A program made the position numbers and the translations under genes. Below the pieces are notes generated by a model. That model was not told the origin of the DNA, did not search any database, and was given only the letters and a program-made list of their open reading frames with translations. DNA of 64,000 nt from an uncultured Dehalococcoidia bacterium (lineage in GTDB: Bacteria > Chloroflexota > Dehalococcoidia > Lucifugimonadales > UBA3495): NCBI GenBank assembly GCA_951812535.1, contig CATOSK010000008.1:1-64000 (forward strand), in the 5' to 3' direction. Positions 26,311-34,854 of the stretch are shown here, piece by piece. The first letter of the stretch is position 1, and each line of letters begins with the position of its first letter.

Positions 26311-26671
26311 GAGGTCGCTTATCATGGTTGCATTGGATTGTTTAGCGAATCCATGGGCTGTGTTCTGCCACAGCTGGTGTTGCATATTCAGCGGGAACTG
26401 GTTCCGCGCAATGGCGCAATGTGCTGTTTTGGCCCCAACCGCTGCGCAGCAAAGGCCATCGTTCAAGAGATTTCGCCACTCCCTTTCTAAGCCCAACGGG
26501 CCGTCGCGTTTGCCTCCGACGGAGAACATCCGGCGCCCCCGGTCGTTTTCCCGCGAACAGTCTGCTCCAATCGGGATTGCTCCCCGACCTTGGGCGGATA
26601 TCGAGAAGACTGCCCTACTCTATTCCTGGCCCACTATGCAAGACAATTGTGCCACAATAATTAATATAGTG
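26311..26671. other. Divergent intergenic region
   Basis: No supported gene between the two divergent promoters. Several short plus-strand frames run through it without ribosome sites or motifs. Confidence 0.4.
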
Positions 26672-26705
26672 TTGACCCTAAGTTATTAATAGTGTATAGA
26701 CTATT
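26672..26705 (+). promoter_or_regulatory. Promoter and operator of the metal-uptake ABC operon
   Basis: TTGACC (26672-26677), a 17-base spacer and TATAGA (26695-26700). A perfect inverted repeat AATAGT-GTATAG-ACTATT (26688-26705) covers the -10 box, so a bound repressor would block RNA polymerase. Metal-sensing regulators bind such sites before uptake operons, but the sequence does not match a textbook Fur or DtxR box closely. Confidence 0.6.
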
Positions 26706-26887
26706 CACCAGCATTTATGGGGAGAACATCAAGGGTCGTTCACCACGAGATTAGAGAAATGTGATTGCTTTTCCGGTCGGTGGTTTTCGCTCCGAGACAA
26801 GTCTCAGGACCCAGCGGCCAGGACCAATCCACTTTTTGAACGCCTCTCCGTGAGGGGCGCCAAGCATAAATATTCAGGAGGTTCCCG

Positions 26888-28345
26888 ATGAGCTACCCAG
26901 GATTCTCGGATGGCAAGTTTAAAGTCCTGCTCCTGACGATAGCCGCGGTAGCGGCGCTGGTCCTGCTCGCGGGTTGCGGTCCGTCGGCCCAGCCGGCCGC
27001 CCCCGCCCCGTCGGCAGGACCACAGGTGGACAGCGAAGAGATGCGCGTGATGATCGCGCAGGCGGTGGAATCCTCGGCTCCCCAGTCCGCCAGCCCGGAC
27101 GAAATCAGAATCATGGTTGAGCAGGCGGTTGCGAAGTCGGAGACCGGTTCCTCCGGTGTGACCGCGGATGACCTGGAGCAGGTGGTTTCCAGCGCGGTCA
27201 GCGAGGCGATGGCCGAACAGCAGCCGAAAATGGAAGGCGGAATGGGGCCGGACACCATGAACAGCGCCGCCCAGGAACCGGACTCCATAGTGTTGACCGA
27301 CGTCGCCGGACGCACCGTGGAGGTGGACTTGCCCGTGGAGCGGGTCATCCTGGGCGAGGCGAGGCAGATTTACATCGTGGCCGCGCTGCAGCCAGGGGAC
27401 CCCTTCCGGCGCATCATCGGGTGGCGGGATGACCTGCAGCGGGCGGACGCAGACACCTACAACAAGTACCTGGAGCTCTACCCGGAAATCGCAGACATTC
27501 CGGAGTTCGGGAGCCCGGCCAGCGGGGAGTTCAGCGTGGAGCAGGCGATCGCCCTGGACGCTGACGTGTTGGCGCTGAACCTCGGCAGCCTGGCGAGAGC
27601 TGAGGAAGCGGGCTTGATCGACCAGCTGGCGGAAGTGGGGATCCCGGTGGTCGTTGTCGACTACCGGCAGGAACCCCTGGAGAACACCGTGCCCAGCACC
27701 ATTCTCTTGGGCCGGTTGTTCGGCCAGGAAGAGCGCGCCCAGGAAATCGTGGACTTCTACCTGCAACAGGTGAACCAGGTCTACTCCCGCATTGACCAGA
27801 TCGAAGGGGAGAAGCCCCTGGTGTTCCTGGACTGGGCGGCGGGGATACGGGGTTCGGATGACTGCTGCCGCACCTTCGGCCGCGCCAACCTGGGCCTGAT
27901 CATCGAGCGGGCCGGCGGGGTGAACATCGGCTCCGACCTCATCCCAGGCTGGGCTGGGACACTGAACCCGGAGCAGATCATCGTGTCAAACCCCGACGTG
28001 ATCATCGCCACCGGTTCCAACTGGTACGCCATCAACGCCGACGGCGGCTTCGTCAGCATGGGCTATTTCACCGAGCCGGGGGATTCGAGGTTGGCGCTGA
28101 CGACCCTGGCCGACGGGCGGCCCGGCTGGGACGGGCTGACCGCGGTGAACAGCGGCAGGTACCACGCGGTGTGGCACCAGTTCTACAACTCCCCTTACCA
28201 CTTCGTTGCGCTGCAGCAGTTCGCCAAGTGGTTCTATCCTGAACTGTTCGCGGATGTGGACCCGACCGCCAACTTCGACGAGTTCCACCGCCGGTTCCTG
28301 CCCATCGATTACAGCGGCACCTTCTTCATTTCCGCCCAGGAATGA
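26888..28345 (+). CDS. Iron/cobalamin-type ABC transporter substrate-binding lipoprotein
   Basis: An extracytoplasmic binding protein of 485 residues. The signal peptide ends in a lipobox LLAGC with lipidated C30. Residues 35-130 form an unusual helical stalk with three similar segments (EEMRVMIAQAVE, DEIRIMVEQAVA, DDLEQVVSSAVS). The Periplasmic_BP_2 domain follows: VTLTDVAGRTVEVDLPVERVIL-like start, IDQLAEVGIPVVVVDYRQEP, VFLDWAAGIRGSDD and NPDVIIATGSNW. AGGAGG lies eight bases before the ATG. This domain type binds siderophores, heme or cobalamin. It is first in an operon with a FecCD permease and an ATPase, under a promoter with an operator. The pair of Cys in DDCCRTFG is unusual. Confidence 0.85.
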   Translation: MSYPGFSDGKFKVLLLTIAAVAALVLLAGCGPSAQPAAPAPSAGPQVDSEEMRVMIAQAVESSAPQSASPDEIRIMVEQAVAKSETGSSGVTADDLEQVVSSAVSEAMAEQQPKMEGGMGPDTMNSAAQEPDSIVLTDVAGRTVEVDLPVERVILGEARQIYIVAALQPGDPFRRIIGWRDDLQRADADTYNKYLELYPEIADIPEFGSPASGEFSVEQAIALDADVLALNLGSLARAEEAGLIDQLAEVGIPVVVVDYRQEPLENTVPSTILLGRLFGQEERAQEIVDFYLQQVNQVYSRIDQIEGEKPLVFLDWAAGIRGSDDCCRTFGRANLGLIIERAGGVNIGSDLIPGWAGTLNPEQIIVSNPDVIIATGSNWYAINADGGFVSMGYFTEPGDSRLALTTLADGRPGWDGLTAVNSGRYHAVWHQFYNSPYHFVALQQFAKWFYPELFADVDPTANFDEFHRRFLPIDYSGTFFISAQE

Positions 28346-28367
28346 TCAATCCTGCCTCCCTTTCTTT

Positions 28368-28406
28368 GGAGCGGCCGCCCGGTCTCCTCCCCGCGGCGGC
28401 CGCTCC
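28368..28406 (+). terminator. Intercistronic hairpin between binding protein and permease genes
   Basis: A perfect 12-bp stem (GGAGCGGCCGCC with GGCGGCCGCTCC) around a 15-base loop, no T-tract. Such hairpins hold the abundant binding-protein message and reduce read-through to the permease gene. That function is inferred from other ABC operons. Confidence 0.65.
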
Positions 28407-28468
28407 GAGAGGAAACGGCGCGGTGTTGATCCTCGCGGTCCGGTCTTAACCTGCGATAGAGGGATGAT

Positions 28469-29554
28469 ATGGCAACAGAACGAGCGGCCGACCGGTCATC
28501 TGGAGATCTGACCGCCGCCAGGGGCAGGCAGATCTACCGGCAGATAACCGGGCGCAAGTACCTGGTCATGGCTTGCCTGGTGGCGACGTTGTGCGGAACC
28601 TTGATCCTGGATATCTCGCTGGGGCCGGCCCGCCTGGGACTAATTGAAGTTATCTCGACCATTCTGCGGCCCGGCTCCGCCGAGGTCTCTACCCGCGTAA
28701 TTGTCTGGGATATCAGGATGCCCATCGCTCTGATGGCGGTTGCCGTCGGAGCGGCGCTGTCCATCGCCGGGGCGGAGATGCAGACCATCCTCAACAACCC
28801 CCTGGCCAGCCCCTTCACCCTGGGAATATCGGCGGCGGCCGGATTCGGGGCGGCTCTCGCCCTGGTCCTGGGCCTCAGCGTCATCCCCTTCGCGGGGGTG
28901 TTCCTGGTATCGGGCAACGCCTTCGTATTTGCGATGGTGGCGTCAATGACCATCTTCGTGCTGAGCGGGCTGAGAGGGGTGACCATTGAAACGATGATCC
29001 TCCTTGGCATTGCCCTGGTGTTCCTCTTCAGCTCCCTGCTGGCCCTGCTGCAGTACATCGCTTCGGAACAGGCCCTGCAGCAGGTGGTTTTCTGGACGCT
29101 GGGCAGCCTGGTCAAGGCCACCTGGCCCAAGATCGGAATCGCTGTGGCCGTCCTGGTAATCACTACGCCGCTGTTCGTCAAGCATGTCTGGACCCTGACG
29201 GCCCTGCGCCTTGGCGACGACAAGGCCCACAGCCTGGGCATCAACGTCCGCAAGCTCCGGCTCCAGGTGTTGATATCCGTGTCGATCCTCGCCGCGGCGG
29301 CGGTGGCGTTCGTGGGCACCATCGGCTTCGTCGGCCTGGTTGGACCCCACGTCGCCAGGATGCTGGTGGGAGAGGACCAGCGGTTCTTCCTGCCCATGTC
29401 CGCGATAACCGGGGCCATCCTGCTTTCGGCAGCCTCCATAGTCAGCAAGATGATAACCCCCGGGGCGATCTTCCCCATCGGAATCATCACCTCGCTGGTG
29501 GGGGTGCCCTTCTTTCTCAGCCTGATCCTGGCGAAACGGAGGCAGCTCTGGTGA
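28469..29554 (+). CDS. FecCD-type ABC transporter permease
   Basis: A 361-residue inner-membrane protein with about ten hydrophobic segments. It has the family signatures RMPIALMAVAVGAALSIAGAEMQTILNNPLASPFTLGISAAAGFGA (the conserved entry region, here split across positions 28711-28850) and GTIGFVGLVGPHVARMLVGEDQR near the ATPase-contact loop. It starts at ATG 28469 and its stop overlaps the next start (TGATG). It works as a homodimer with the ATPase encoded next. Confidence 0.9.
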   Translation: MATERAADRSSGDLTAARGRQIYRQITGRKYLVMACLVATLCGTLILDISLGPARLGLIEVISTILRPGSAEVSTRVIVWDIRMPIALMAVAVGAALSIAGAEMQTILNNPLASPFTLGISAAAGFGAALALVLGLSVIPFAGVFLVSGNAFVFAMVASMTIFVLSGLRGVTIETMILLGIALVFLFSSLLALLQYIASEQALQQVVFWTLGSLVKATWPKIGIAVAVLVITTPLFVKHVWTLTALRLGDDKAHSLGINVRKLRLQVLISVSILAAAAVAFVGTIGFVGLVGPHVARMLVGEDQRFFLPMSAITGAILLSAASIVSKMITPGAIFPIGIITSLVGVPFFLSLILAKRRQLW

Positions 29555-30357
29555 TGAAGTTGTCGGCCAGCGACGTCCGCTTCAGCTACGGGTCCACCGA
29601 CGTCCTGAAGGGGGTCACCATCCAGGAGGCGGTGCCCGGGCGGATCACCGCCACCATCGGGCCCAATGCCGCCGGCAAGACGACCTTTTTCAAGTGCATC
29701 GCCGGTCTGCTGAAACCCGACGGCGTCATCTCCGTGGACGGGAGGGACCTGCGCAGCTACAGCCGGGAGGAAATCAGCCGCCGGGTCACCTACCTGCCCC
29801 AGGAGAGCCCGGTCAACGCGGTGTTGACGGTATTCGAGGCTGTGCTGCTGGCCCGGAAGCACACCCTGTCCTGGCGGGTTACCGACGAGGACCTGCAATC
29901 CGTCACCGGGGTGCTGGAGGACCTGGACATCGAGGACCTCTCGACCCGGTTCCTCAATGAACTGAGCGGCGGACAGAAGCAGATGGTGTCCATCGCCCAG
30001 TCCCTGGTCCGGGAGCCCGAGATCCTGCTCCTGGACGAGCCCACCAGCAGCCTGGACCTGCAACGCCAGCTGGAAGTGCTGGACCTGGTCAGCCGGGTCA
30101 CCCAGGAACGGAGCATCGTCACCCTGATCTCCGTCCACGACCTGAACCAGGCCGCCCGGTATGCGGCCCAGTTCGTGGTCATGAGCCAGGGAGTGGTCTA
30201 TGCCTCGGGGGATGCCCATGAGGTCCTGACGCCCGAAATGCTCCGGGACGTGTACGGGGTCAACGCGACCGTAACTCCCGCCCATGACGGCATTCTCCAG
30301 GTGACTCCTCTCAGCTCGGCCCGTCGGACGAAACATCTCACCGAGGCCGCGGATTGA
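29554..30357 (+). CDS. ABC transporter ATP-binding protein (FecE/BtuD-like)
   Basis: A 267-residue ATPase. Walker A is GPNAAGKTTF, the signature motif is LSGGQKQM, Walker B is ILLLDEPTSSLD, and the switch His is in ISVHDLNQAARY. It powers the FecCD permease. The ATG at 29554 overlaps the permease stop; an in-frame GTG sits three bases earlier. Its own stop overlaps the TTG start of the cytochrome gene, so at least three genes are translationally coupled. Confidence 0.92.
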   Translation: MKLSASDVRFSYGSTDVLKGVTIQEAVPGRITATIGPNAAGKTTFFKCIAGLLKPDGVISVDGRDLRSYSREEISRRVTYLPQESPVNAVLTVFEAVLLARKHTLSWRVTDEDLQSVTGVLEDLDIEDLSTRFLNELSGGQKQMVSIAQSLVREPEILLLDEPTSSLDLQRQLEVLDLVSRVTQERSIVTLISVHDLNQAARYAAQFVVMSQGVVYASGDAHEVLTPEMLRDVYGVNATVTPAHDGILQVTPLSSARRTKHLTEAAD

Positions 30358-30992
30358 CCAGGGCAGGCGGTCAGGGAGCGGCGCATGGGCGGAATCCCGG
30401 GGCGGTTGACCTGTTCCTGGTGGCGGTTGTCGTGATTCCCGTCTTCTTGACTGCGTGCGGAAATGCTCCGGAACCAGGAGACCCGCCCCCGGAACCTGTC
30501 GTGGCGCAAGCCGCCGTCCCGACAGCCGGCTCCCCGCCCCGGCCGCCAGCGCCCGGCCCCACCCTCCGGCGCTCTACTGTCAATGCCCCCACCGACCCGG
30601 CTCCACCCCCAACGGACGTTCCTCCGGATCCGTCTCCCAGCCTGACGCGCGTTTCCATCCCTTCCCCTACAGGGCTGGCGCCAACCCCGACTTTTGACTT
30701 GGGCCGGCAGATTGCCCGCGGGAAGCGGTTGGTTGAGAGGAACAGCTGCCTGGAGTGCCACACGATAGATGGCCAGGCAAATTTCGCCCCCACGCTGGCC
30801 GGGTTGTTCGGTACCGCTCGGGAGCTTGAGGGAGGCACAACCACCATCGCGGAAGAAGATTATTTGAGGGAATCCATCCAGAACCCGGACGAGAAGATCG
30901 TGGCGGGATTCGCCACCGGCGCCATGCCCAAGGTGTTCTTCAGCGACGCGGAATTGAGCGCCTTGGTGGAATACATCAAGTCGTTGCAATAG
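30354..30992 (+). CDS. Cytochrome c lipoprotein
   Basis: A 212-residue exported haem protein. A lipobox FLTAC (C35) is followed by an 80-residue Pro-rich stalk and a class I cytochrome c domain: CLECH (132-136) binds haem, and Met in TGAMPKVFF is the sixth ligand. The start is probably TTG 30354, overlapping the ATPase stop; no ATG is in frame. A cytochrome in an iron-uptake operon could reduce the metal or deliver electrons at the membrane surface (inference). Alternatively the operon imports haem. Confidence 0.82.
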   Translation: MTRAGGQGAAHGRNPGAVDLFLVAVVVIPVFLTACGNAPEPGDPPPEPVVAQAAVPTAGSPPRPPAPGPTLRRSTVNAPTDPAPPPTDVPPDPSPSLTRVSIPSPTGLAPTPTFDLGRQIARGKRLVERNSCLECHTIDGQANFAPTLAGLFGTARELEGGTTTIAEEDYLRESIQNPDEKIVAGFATGAMPKVFFSDAELSALVEYIKSLQ

Positions 30993-31072
30993 CCCCGCGA
31001 TTCGGCCGCCGGTTCCAGCGGTCCTGGCGTGGTGAATCAAATCTGGGTTGCAACAAGCGCAGGAGGGTGATC

Positions 31073-31933
31073 ATGGAAAACGGCCCGGTCGATCATGATT
31101 CGGCGATGCCCGGCGAGGGCCTGGACTACTCAAGGATGCCCGGGCACTGGCTCCTTGCCCAAATGGGCAAGCGGGCCCTGCGCCCGGGAGGGTTGGAACT
31201 CACTGGTCAAATGCTGGCGGCCCTGGAGATTGGCTCGTCGGACGACGTGGTGGAGTTCGCCCCCGGCCTGGGACTGACGGCCCGGGCCACCTTGGCGCGA
31301 AATCCCGCCACGTACACCGGGGTCGAGAGGGACGAAGCAGCCGCTAGGCAGGTACGGCGTTACCTGGAGGGAGACGGGCGCCAGTGCCTGGCTGGTCGGG
31401 CCGAGTCCACCGGGCTGCCCGACCAGTCCGCCACCGCGGTTTACGGCGAGGCGATGCTGACCATGCAGACGCTCCCTCAGAAAGACCGCATTGTGCAGGA
31501 GGCCGCCCGGTTGTTGCGGCCCGGTGGCAGATACGGTATCCACGAGCTCTGCCTACAGCCGGATGAACTGGAAGACGATCGCAAATCCGAAATCAGTGCC
31601 GCCCTGTCCGAGGCAATCCACGTTGGGGCCCGGCCGCTCACGCCCCAGGAATGGACCACACTCCTGGAAGGGCATGGGTTCACCGTGCAATCCCGTTTCA
31701 CGGCGCCAATGCACCTGCTGGAACCCCGCCGGTTCGTCAAGGATGAAGGGCTGGCCAGGACCATTGGCTTCCTTTTCAAGGTTGCCAGGACGCCATCGGC
31801 CCGCCGGCGTATCCTACACATGCACTCGGTCTTTAGAACTTACGCCGAAAACATGGCCGCCATTTCCCTGGTCGCTGTGAAGACCGAATGTCCTTCAACC
31901 TGTTTAGGGACCTGTGACCGCCTTTATCCGTAA
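31073..31933 (+). CDS. SAM-dependent class I methyltransferase
   Basis: A 286-residue methyltransferase. The cofactor site reads VVEFAPGLGLTARATL (motif I), YTGVERDE (motif II acidic end) and AVYGEAMLTMQTLPQ (motif IV region), then EAARLLRPGGRYGIHEL (motif VI). It resembles UbiE/COQ5-type enzymes. ATG 31073 has AGGAGG six bases upstream. It follows the cytochrome gene by 80 bases on the same strand and may be in the same operon. The substrate is unknown. No signal peptide. Confidence 0.82.
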   Translation: MENGPVDHDSAMPGEGLDYSRMPGHWLLAQMGKRALRPGGLELTGQMLAALEIGSSDDVVEFAPGLGLTARATLARNPATYTGVERDEAAARQVRRYLEGDGRQCLAGRAESTGLPDQSATAVYGEAMLTMQTLPQKDRIVQEAARLLRPGGRYGIHELCLQPDELEDDRKSEISAALSEAIHVGARPLTPQEWTTLLEGHGFTVQSRFTAPMHLLEPRRFVKDEGLARTIGFLFKVARTPSARRRILHMHSVFRTYAENMAAISLVAVKTECPSTCLGTCDRLYP

Positions 31934-32187
31934 TCCGGCTCTTATATGTCCCGCCAACAATTGAGCGGGCATGGATATTGCCGACCCGATAATGACCTAG
32001 GCCGACATCAGCCACACCCAAGACCTGCCGGGCTGGACGTCGACTATAGTCATCAGGGCAGACATTCGTCGCACCGTAGAATGGTATACGGAGCACCGAG
32101 ATTGGACCACATGGTCAACATGCCCGCTGGGCTTCTCCAAATCCCAACCTCCCCCATTCACCAAGGCCAGTCGATGGCGGATGGTCA
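31934..32187. other. Convergent intergenic region
   Basis: The methyltransferase (plus) and GT-C gene (minus) end facing each other. A weak stem CCCGC...GCGGG near 31949-31969 may help termination. I see nothing else. Confidence 0.4.
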
Positions 32188-33663
32188 TCAATCTTGCTCT
32201 GATGAGGCCCGGGCAATACCAAGACCTCGCCATCTAGGCAGGCGCAACAGACGGGAGCGCCCAGGAATTTCAGGCCAGGCAGTCGCTCCGATCAGTAGGC
32301 CGGCCAGGACCAGCCAGAATATCGTCAGCCACCAGGTTTCGATCGTCCACCAAGAATACAGCGGAAACAATCCCGCCAGCCCTTGAAAGGGTGGGTAAGC
32401 CATGTCGAAAGGGTCAATTGCGATGGTGACTTCTCCGGCCCGGCCGGACAGTGCCAGACCTGCGGTGGTCGCCACCGTCAGGACTCCCAGCAGCGCGATG
32501 CCAACCCTGCCCCAGAGAGGCGCCCTGACTACCATCAGCACGATGGGCAGGACGAACAGGGGCAACACGGTCAGCAAGGTTCTCCCTGGAAACCACCATC
32601 CCGTCATAGTGATGGCGACAACAGTTGCGATCACCATTTGCAGGGATATCAGTCCCAAGGCCAGCCGGTGCGCCGGCCCGGTTGCAGCTAATAGCGCCAT
32701 GCCGGGAATCGCCGCCAGCAGCAGCGGCCCCCAGCGTCCTATACCAAACCGGCGGTCAATTAGCAGCCCCCAGAGCCGGTAATACCTTTCCCCCAGTTCA
32801 AAATGTATTCCCAGAATTTCAGCCGTGTTCCACCCGGCATAGACTGTGTTAACGCCGTAGGGGGTCAGGCCACCGAAAAGGTGCAGATGGAACCAAGCGA
32901 AAAACCCCGCCGATGCGGCACCTGCGGTTAGCAAGGTAATCCTGCCCTGCCGGTTCGCCCTCAGCAATAAATACCCGGACACCAGCAGCGCCAGAGGCGC
33001 GTACTTGACTCCCAGCCAGCACATAGTGGTTAGGACGGTAACCAACAGCAAACCGTCGGTCACCGTGAGCTGCCCCTGCCGGGTCACCAGCAGCAAGGAT
33101 AGGACTAGTGCTAGTGCCAACGCTGCCGGAAACTCCGGGTAGATTTCGGAGGAGTAGATGAACGCGGTCGCCGTCAACCCAACACCCAGGGAAACAGCCC
33201 AACTAACCGTCCGCTGGCCGGTAAGGCGATCGGCCAGCATAAAGGTGAGGGACATCGTGGCGGCTGCCATTAGGAGCAACTGGACTTGCGCTCCGGTAAG
33301 CCCGCCTAACGCGAACCCGGGAATCAGAAGCGCCGATAACCCTGGGTTGTGAGGGCTGAGCAGTCGACCATCGGGCAGGGGCACCGACTGCTGCCACAGG
33401 CCGTCGGGATGGTCGAAGAAGGACTCGTAGGACCTCGCCTCGTACTGGTTGCGCAGGTCGAAATCCCCATCGGACAACAGGCTCTGGGTCGTGAGCAGGT
33501 AGAATGGCTCGTCCCCGGTTATGGAAGCGCCCCGCGTTGCCCGGATGTCCACAGAGAACGCGTAAGCCACCGCCAGCAAAAGGACAAGAGCTGCCGCCGA
33601 AAGCAGCAGCCCCTTCCCCCTGGTCCAAGTCCACATGGAAGGCAGCGGCGAGGGCCACGTCAC
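32188..33663 (-). CDS. GT-C fold membrane glycosyltransferase-like protein
   Basis: A 491-residue polytopic protein with about ten membrane helices. The first extracytoplasmic loop has SITGDEPFYLLTTQSLLSDGDFDL, where the Asp-Glu pair matches the catalytic loop of PMT/ArnT-type GT-C enzymes. Such proteins move a sugar from a lipid carrier to a target outside the membrane. The start ATG overlaps the stop of the Fe-binding protein gene by four bases, so it is last in that operon. A broken paralogue lies at 18.75-19.57 kb. The acceptor cannot be told. Confidence 0.75.
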   Translation of the reverse strand: MTWPSPLPSMWTWTRGKGLLLSAAALVLLLAVAYAFSVDIRATRGASITGDEPFYLLTTQSLLSDGDFDLRNQYEARSYESFFDHPDGLWQQSVPLPDGRLLSPHNPGLSALLIPGFALGGLTGAQVQLLLMAAATMSLTFMLADRLTGQRTVSWAVSLGVGLTATAFIYSSEIYPEFPAALALALVLSLLLVTRQGQLTVTDGLLLVTVLTTMCWLGVKYAPLALLVSGYLLLRANRQGRITLLTAGAASAGFFAWFHLHLFGGLTPYGVNTVYAGWNTAEILGIHFELGERYYRLWGLLIDRRFGIGRWGPLLLAAIPGMALLAATGPAHRLALGLISLQMVIATVVAITMTGWWFPGRTLLTVLPLFVLPIVLMVVRAPLWGRVGIALLGVLTVATTAGLALSGRAGEVTIAIDPFDMAYPPFQGLAGLFPLYSWWTIETWWLTIFWLVLAGLLIGATAWPEIPGRSRLLRLPRWRGLGIARASSEQD

Positions 33664-34823
33664 GGCAGAACGCCAACATCCCTGAGCAGATCGAGTGTCC
33701 CTTCCAGGTTGCCCAGGTTGCCGAGGTCAACATCAGGGGGGTCCAGAGACTCCAGAGGCGGCAGGTCGCCCTCAGGCTCCACCCCAGCGGCGACGGGGTA
33801 TTCCTTGATGTCAGAGGTGAAGTATCTCTGTGCCGGCTCCGAAAGGAGGAATTCGACGAACTCTTCAGCGGTGGCCTTGTTATCAGAAGCGTTCAGCACC
33901 CCTGCGCCGGCCACCAGCACCAGCGCCCCTGGGTCGCCGTTTCCTATATAGTGGTTGCGGGCAGTGAATCCAGGGCCGTGTTCCGCCAGGAACCGTTCCA
34001 GGTAATAATGGTTTACGAACCCGACATCCACTTCGCCGTTGGCGGCGGCCATGACTATGGAGACGTTGTTGGGAAAATCCCGGGCATCGTTCTCCTTCAT
34101 TCCCTCCAGCCAATCCCGGGCGACGTCCTCGCCTACCTGTAGTCGCAGTGCGGTTACGAACGACTGGAAAGAACCGTTTAGAGGGGCCCATCCCACACGT
34201 CCCCTCCATTCCTCATCGGTGAAGTCGAGTATAGAGGCCGGCAGGTCGGCTTCCGGGTCAATAGTTTCCGTGTTGAAAATGATAGTCCTGGCCCGGCCGG
34301 AGGTTCCGATCCATTTACCATTGGGATCCCTTAACCTGGAATCCACCTTGTCCAAGGTCTCCTGCGGCAGGTCAGCCAGCATACCCGCCGCTGCCAGGCT
34401 GCCGAGGGAGCCGGGGTCTTGCAGGAACACCACGTCGGCAGGGGTATTGTCCCCTTCCTCCATCAGGGTGAGCGCCGTTGAAGCGCTGCCCCCGTACTTG
34501 ACCCGGATGTCGACCCCGGTATGCTCTCCGAAGGCTTCCAGCAACGGATGCACCAACGTTCGGGAGCGTCCCGAATAAACAATTAGAGTACGGTCCTCCG
34601 CTTCCTCGGGTGCCACTTGGACAGGCGCTTGGGTAGGTGGGCGGGCCGGAGTGGGCGACACGCTGGCAGTGGCTGTTGCAGTCTGCGGAGCTGGCGGGGT
34701 CGCCGCCGGAGGAGGCGATTGCGCGCCTCCTCCGCAGCCAACCAGCGCCAGGGACAGTGCCAAGAACGGCGCCGCCAACACTAAAAGAACCTGGGGGAAA
34801 TCTCGGCGACGATGTCTTGTCAT
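33660..34823 (-). CDS. Fe(III) ABC transporter substrate-binding lipoprotein (FbpA/AfuA-like)
   Basis: A 387-residue binding protein. Lipobox ALVGC (C30), a Pro/Thr-rich linker to about residue 75, then a type 2 periplasmic binding domain starting LIVYSGRSRTLVHPLLEAF. Later segments fit the iron-binding family: RVKYGGSASTALTLMEEG, ADVVFLQDPG and NHYYLERFLAEHG, where the paired Tyr are in the position of the iron-ligating tyrosines. No permease or ATPase gene is next to it, so it must share those encoded elsewhere. It is the middle gene of a minus-strand operon whose first gene is FEA1-like, which supports iron as the cargo. Confidence 0.85.
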   Translation of the reverse strand: MTRHRRRDFPQVLLVLAAPFLALSLALVGCGGGAQSPPPAATPPAPQTATATASVSPTPARPPTQAPVQVAPEEAEDRTLIVYSGRSRTLVHPLLEAFGEHTGVDIRVKYGGSASTALTLMEEGDNTPADVVFLQDPGSLGSLAAAGMLADLPQETLDKVDSRLRDPNGKWIGTSGRARTIIFNTETIDPEADLPASILDFTDEEWRGRVGWAPLNGSFQSFVTALRLQVGEDVARDWLEGMKENDARDFPNNVSIVMAAANGEVDVGFVNHYYLERFLAEHGPGFTARNHYIGNGDPGALVLVAGAGVLNASDNKATAEEFVEFLLSEPAQRYFTSDIKEYPVAAGVEPEGDLPPLESLDPPDVDLGNLGNLEGTLDLLRDVGVLP

Positions 34824-34854
34824 TCCTGCTCCCCTATTTTGTTGGTGAAGTTGG

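Noticed and set aside
26750..26880. Cobalamin or other riboswitch before the ABC operon
   Set aside because: I could not find the B12-box or the multi-stem core; only a short 8-bp hairpin is present, so the promoter palindrome is the better regulatory candidate.
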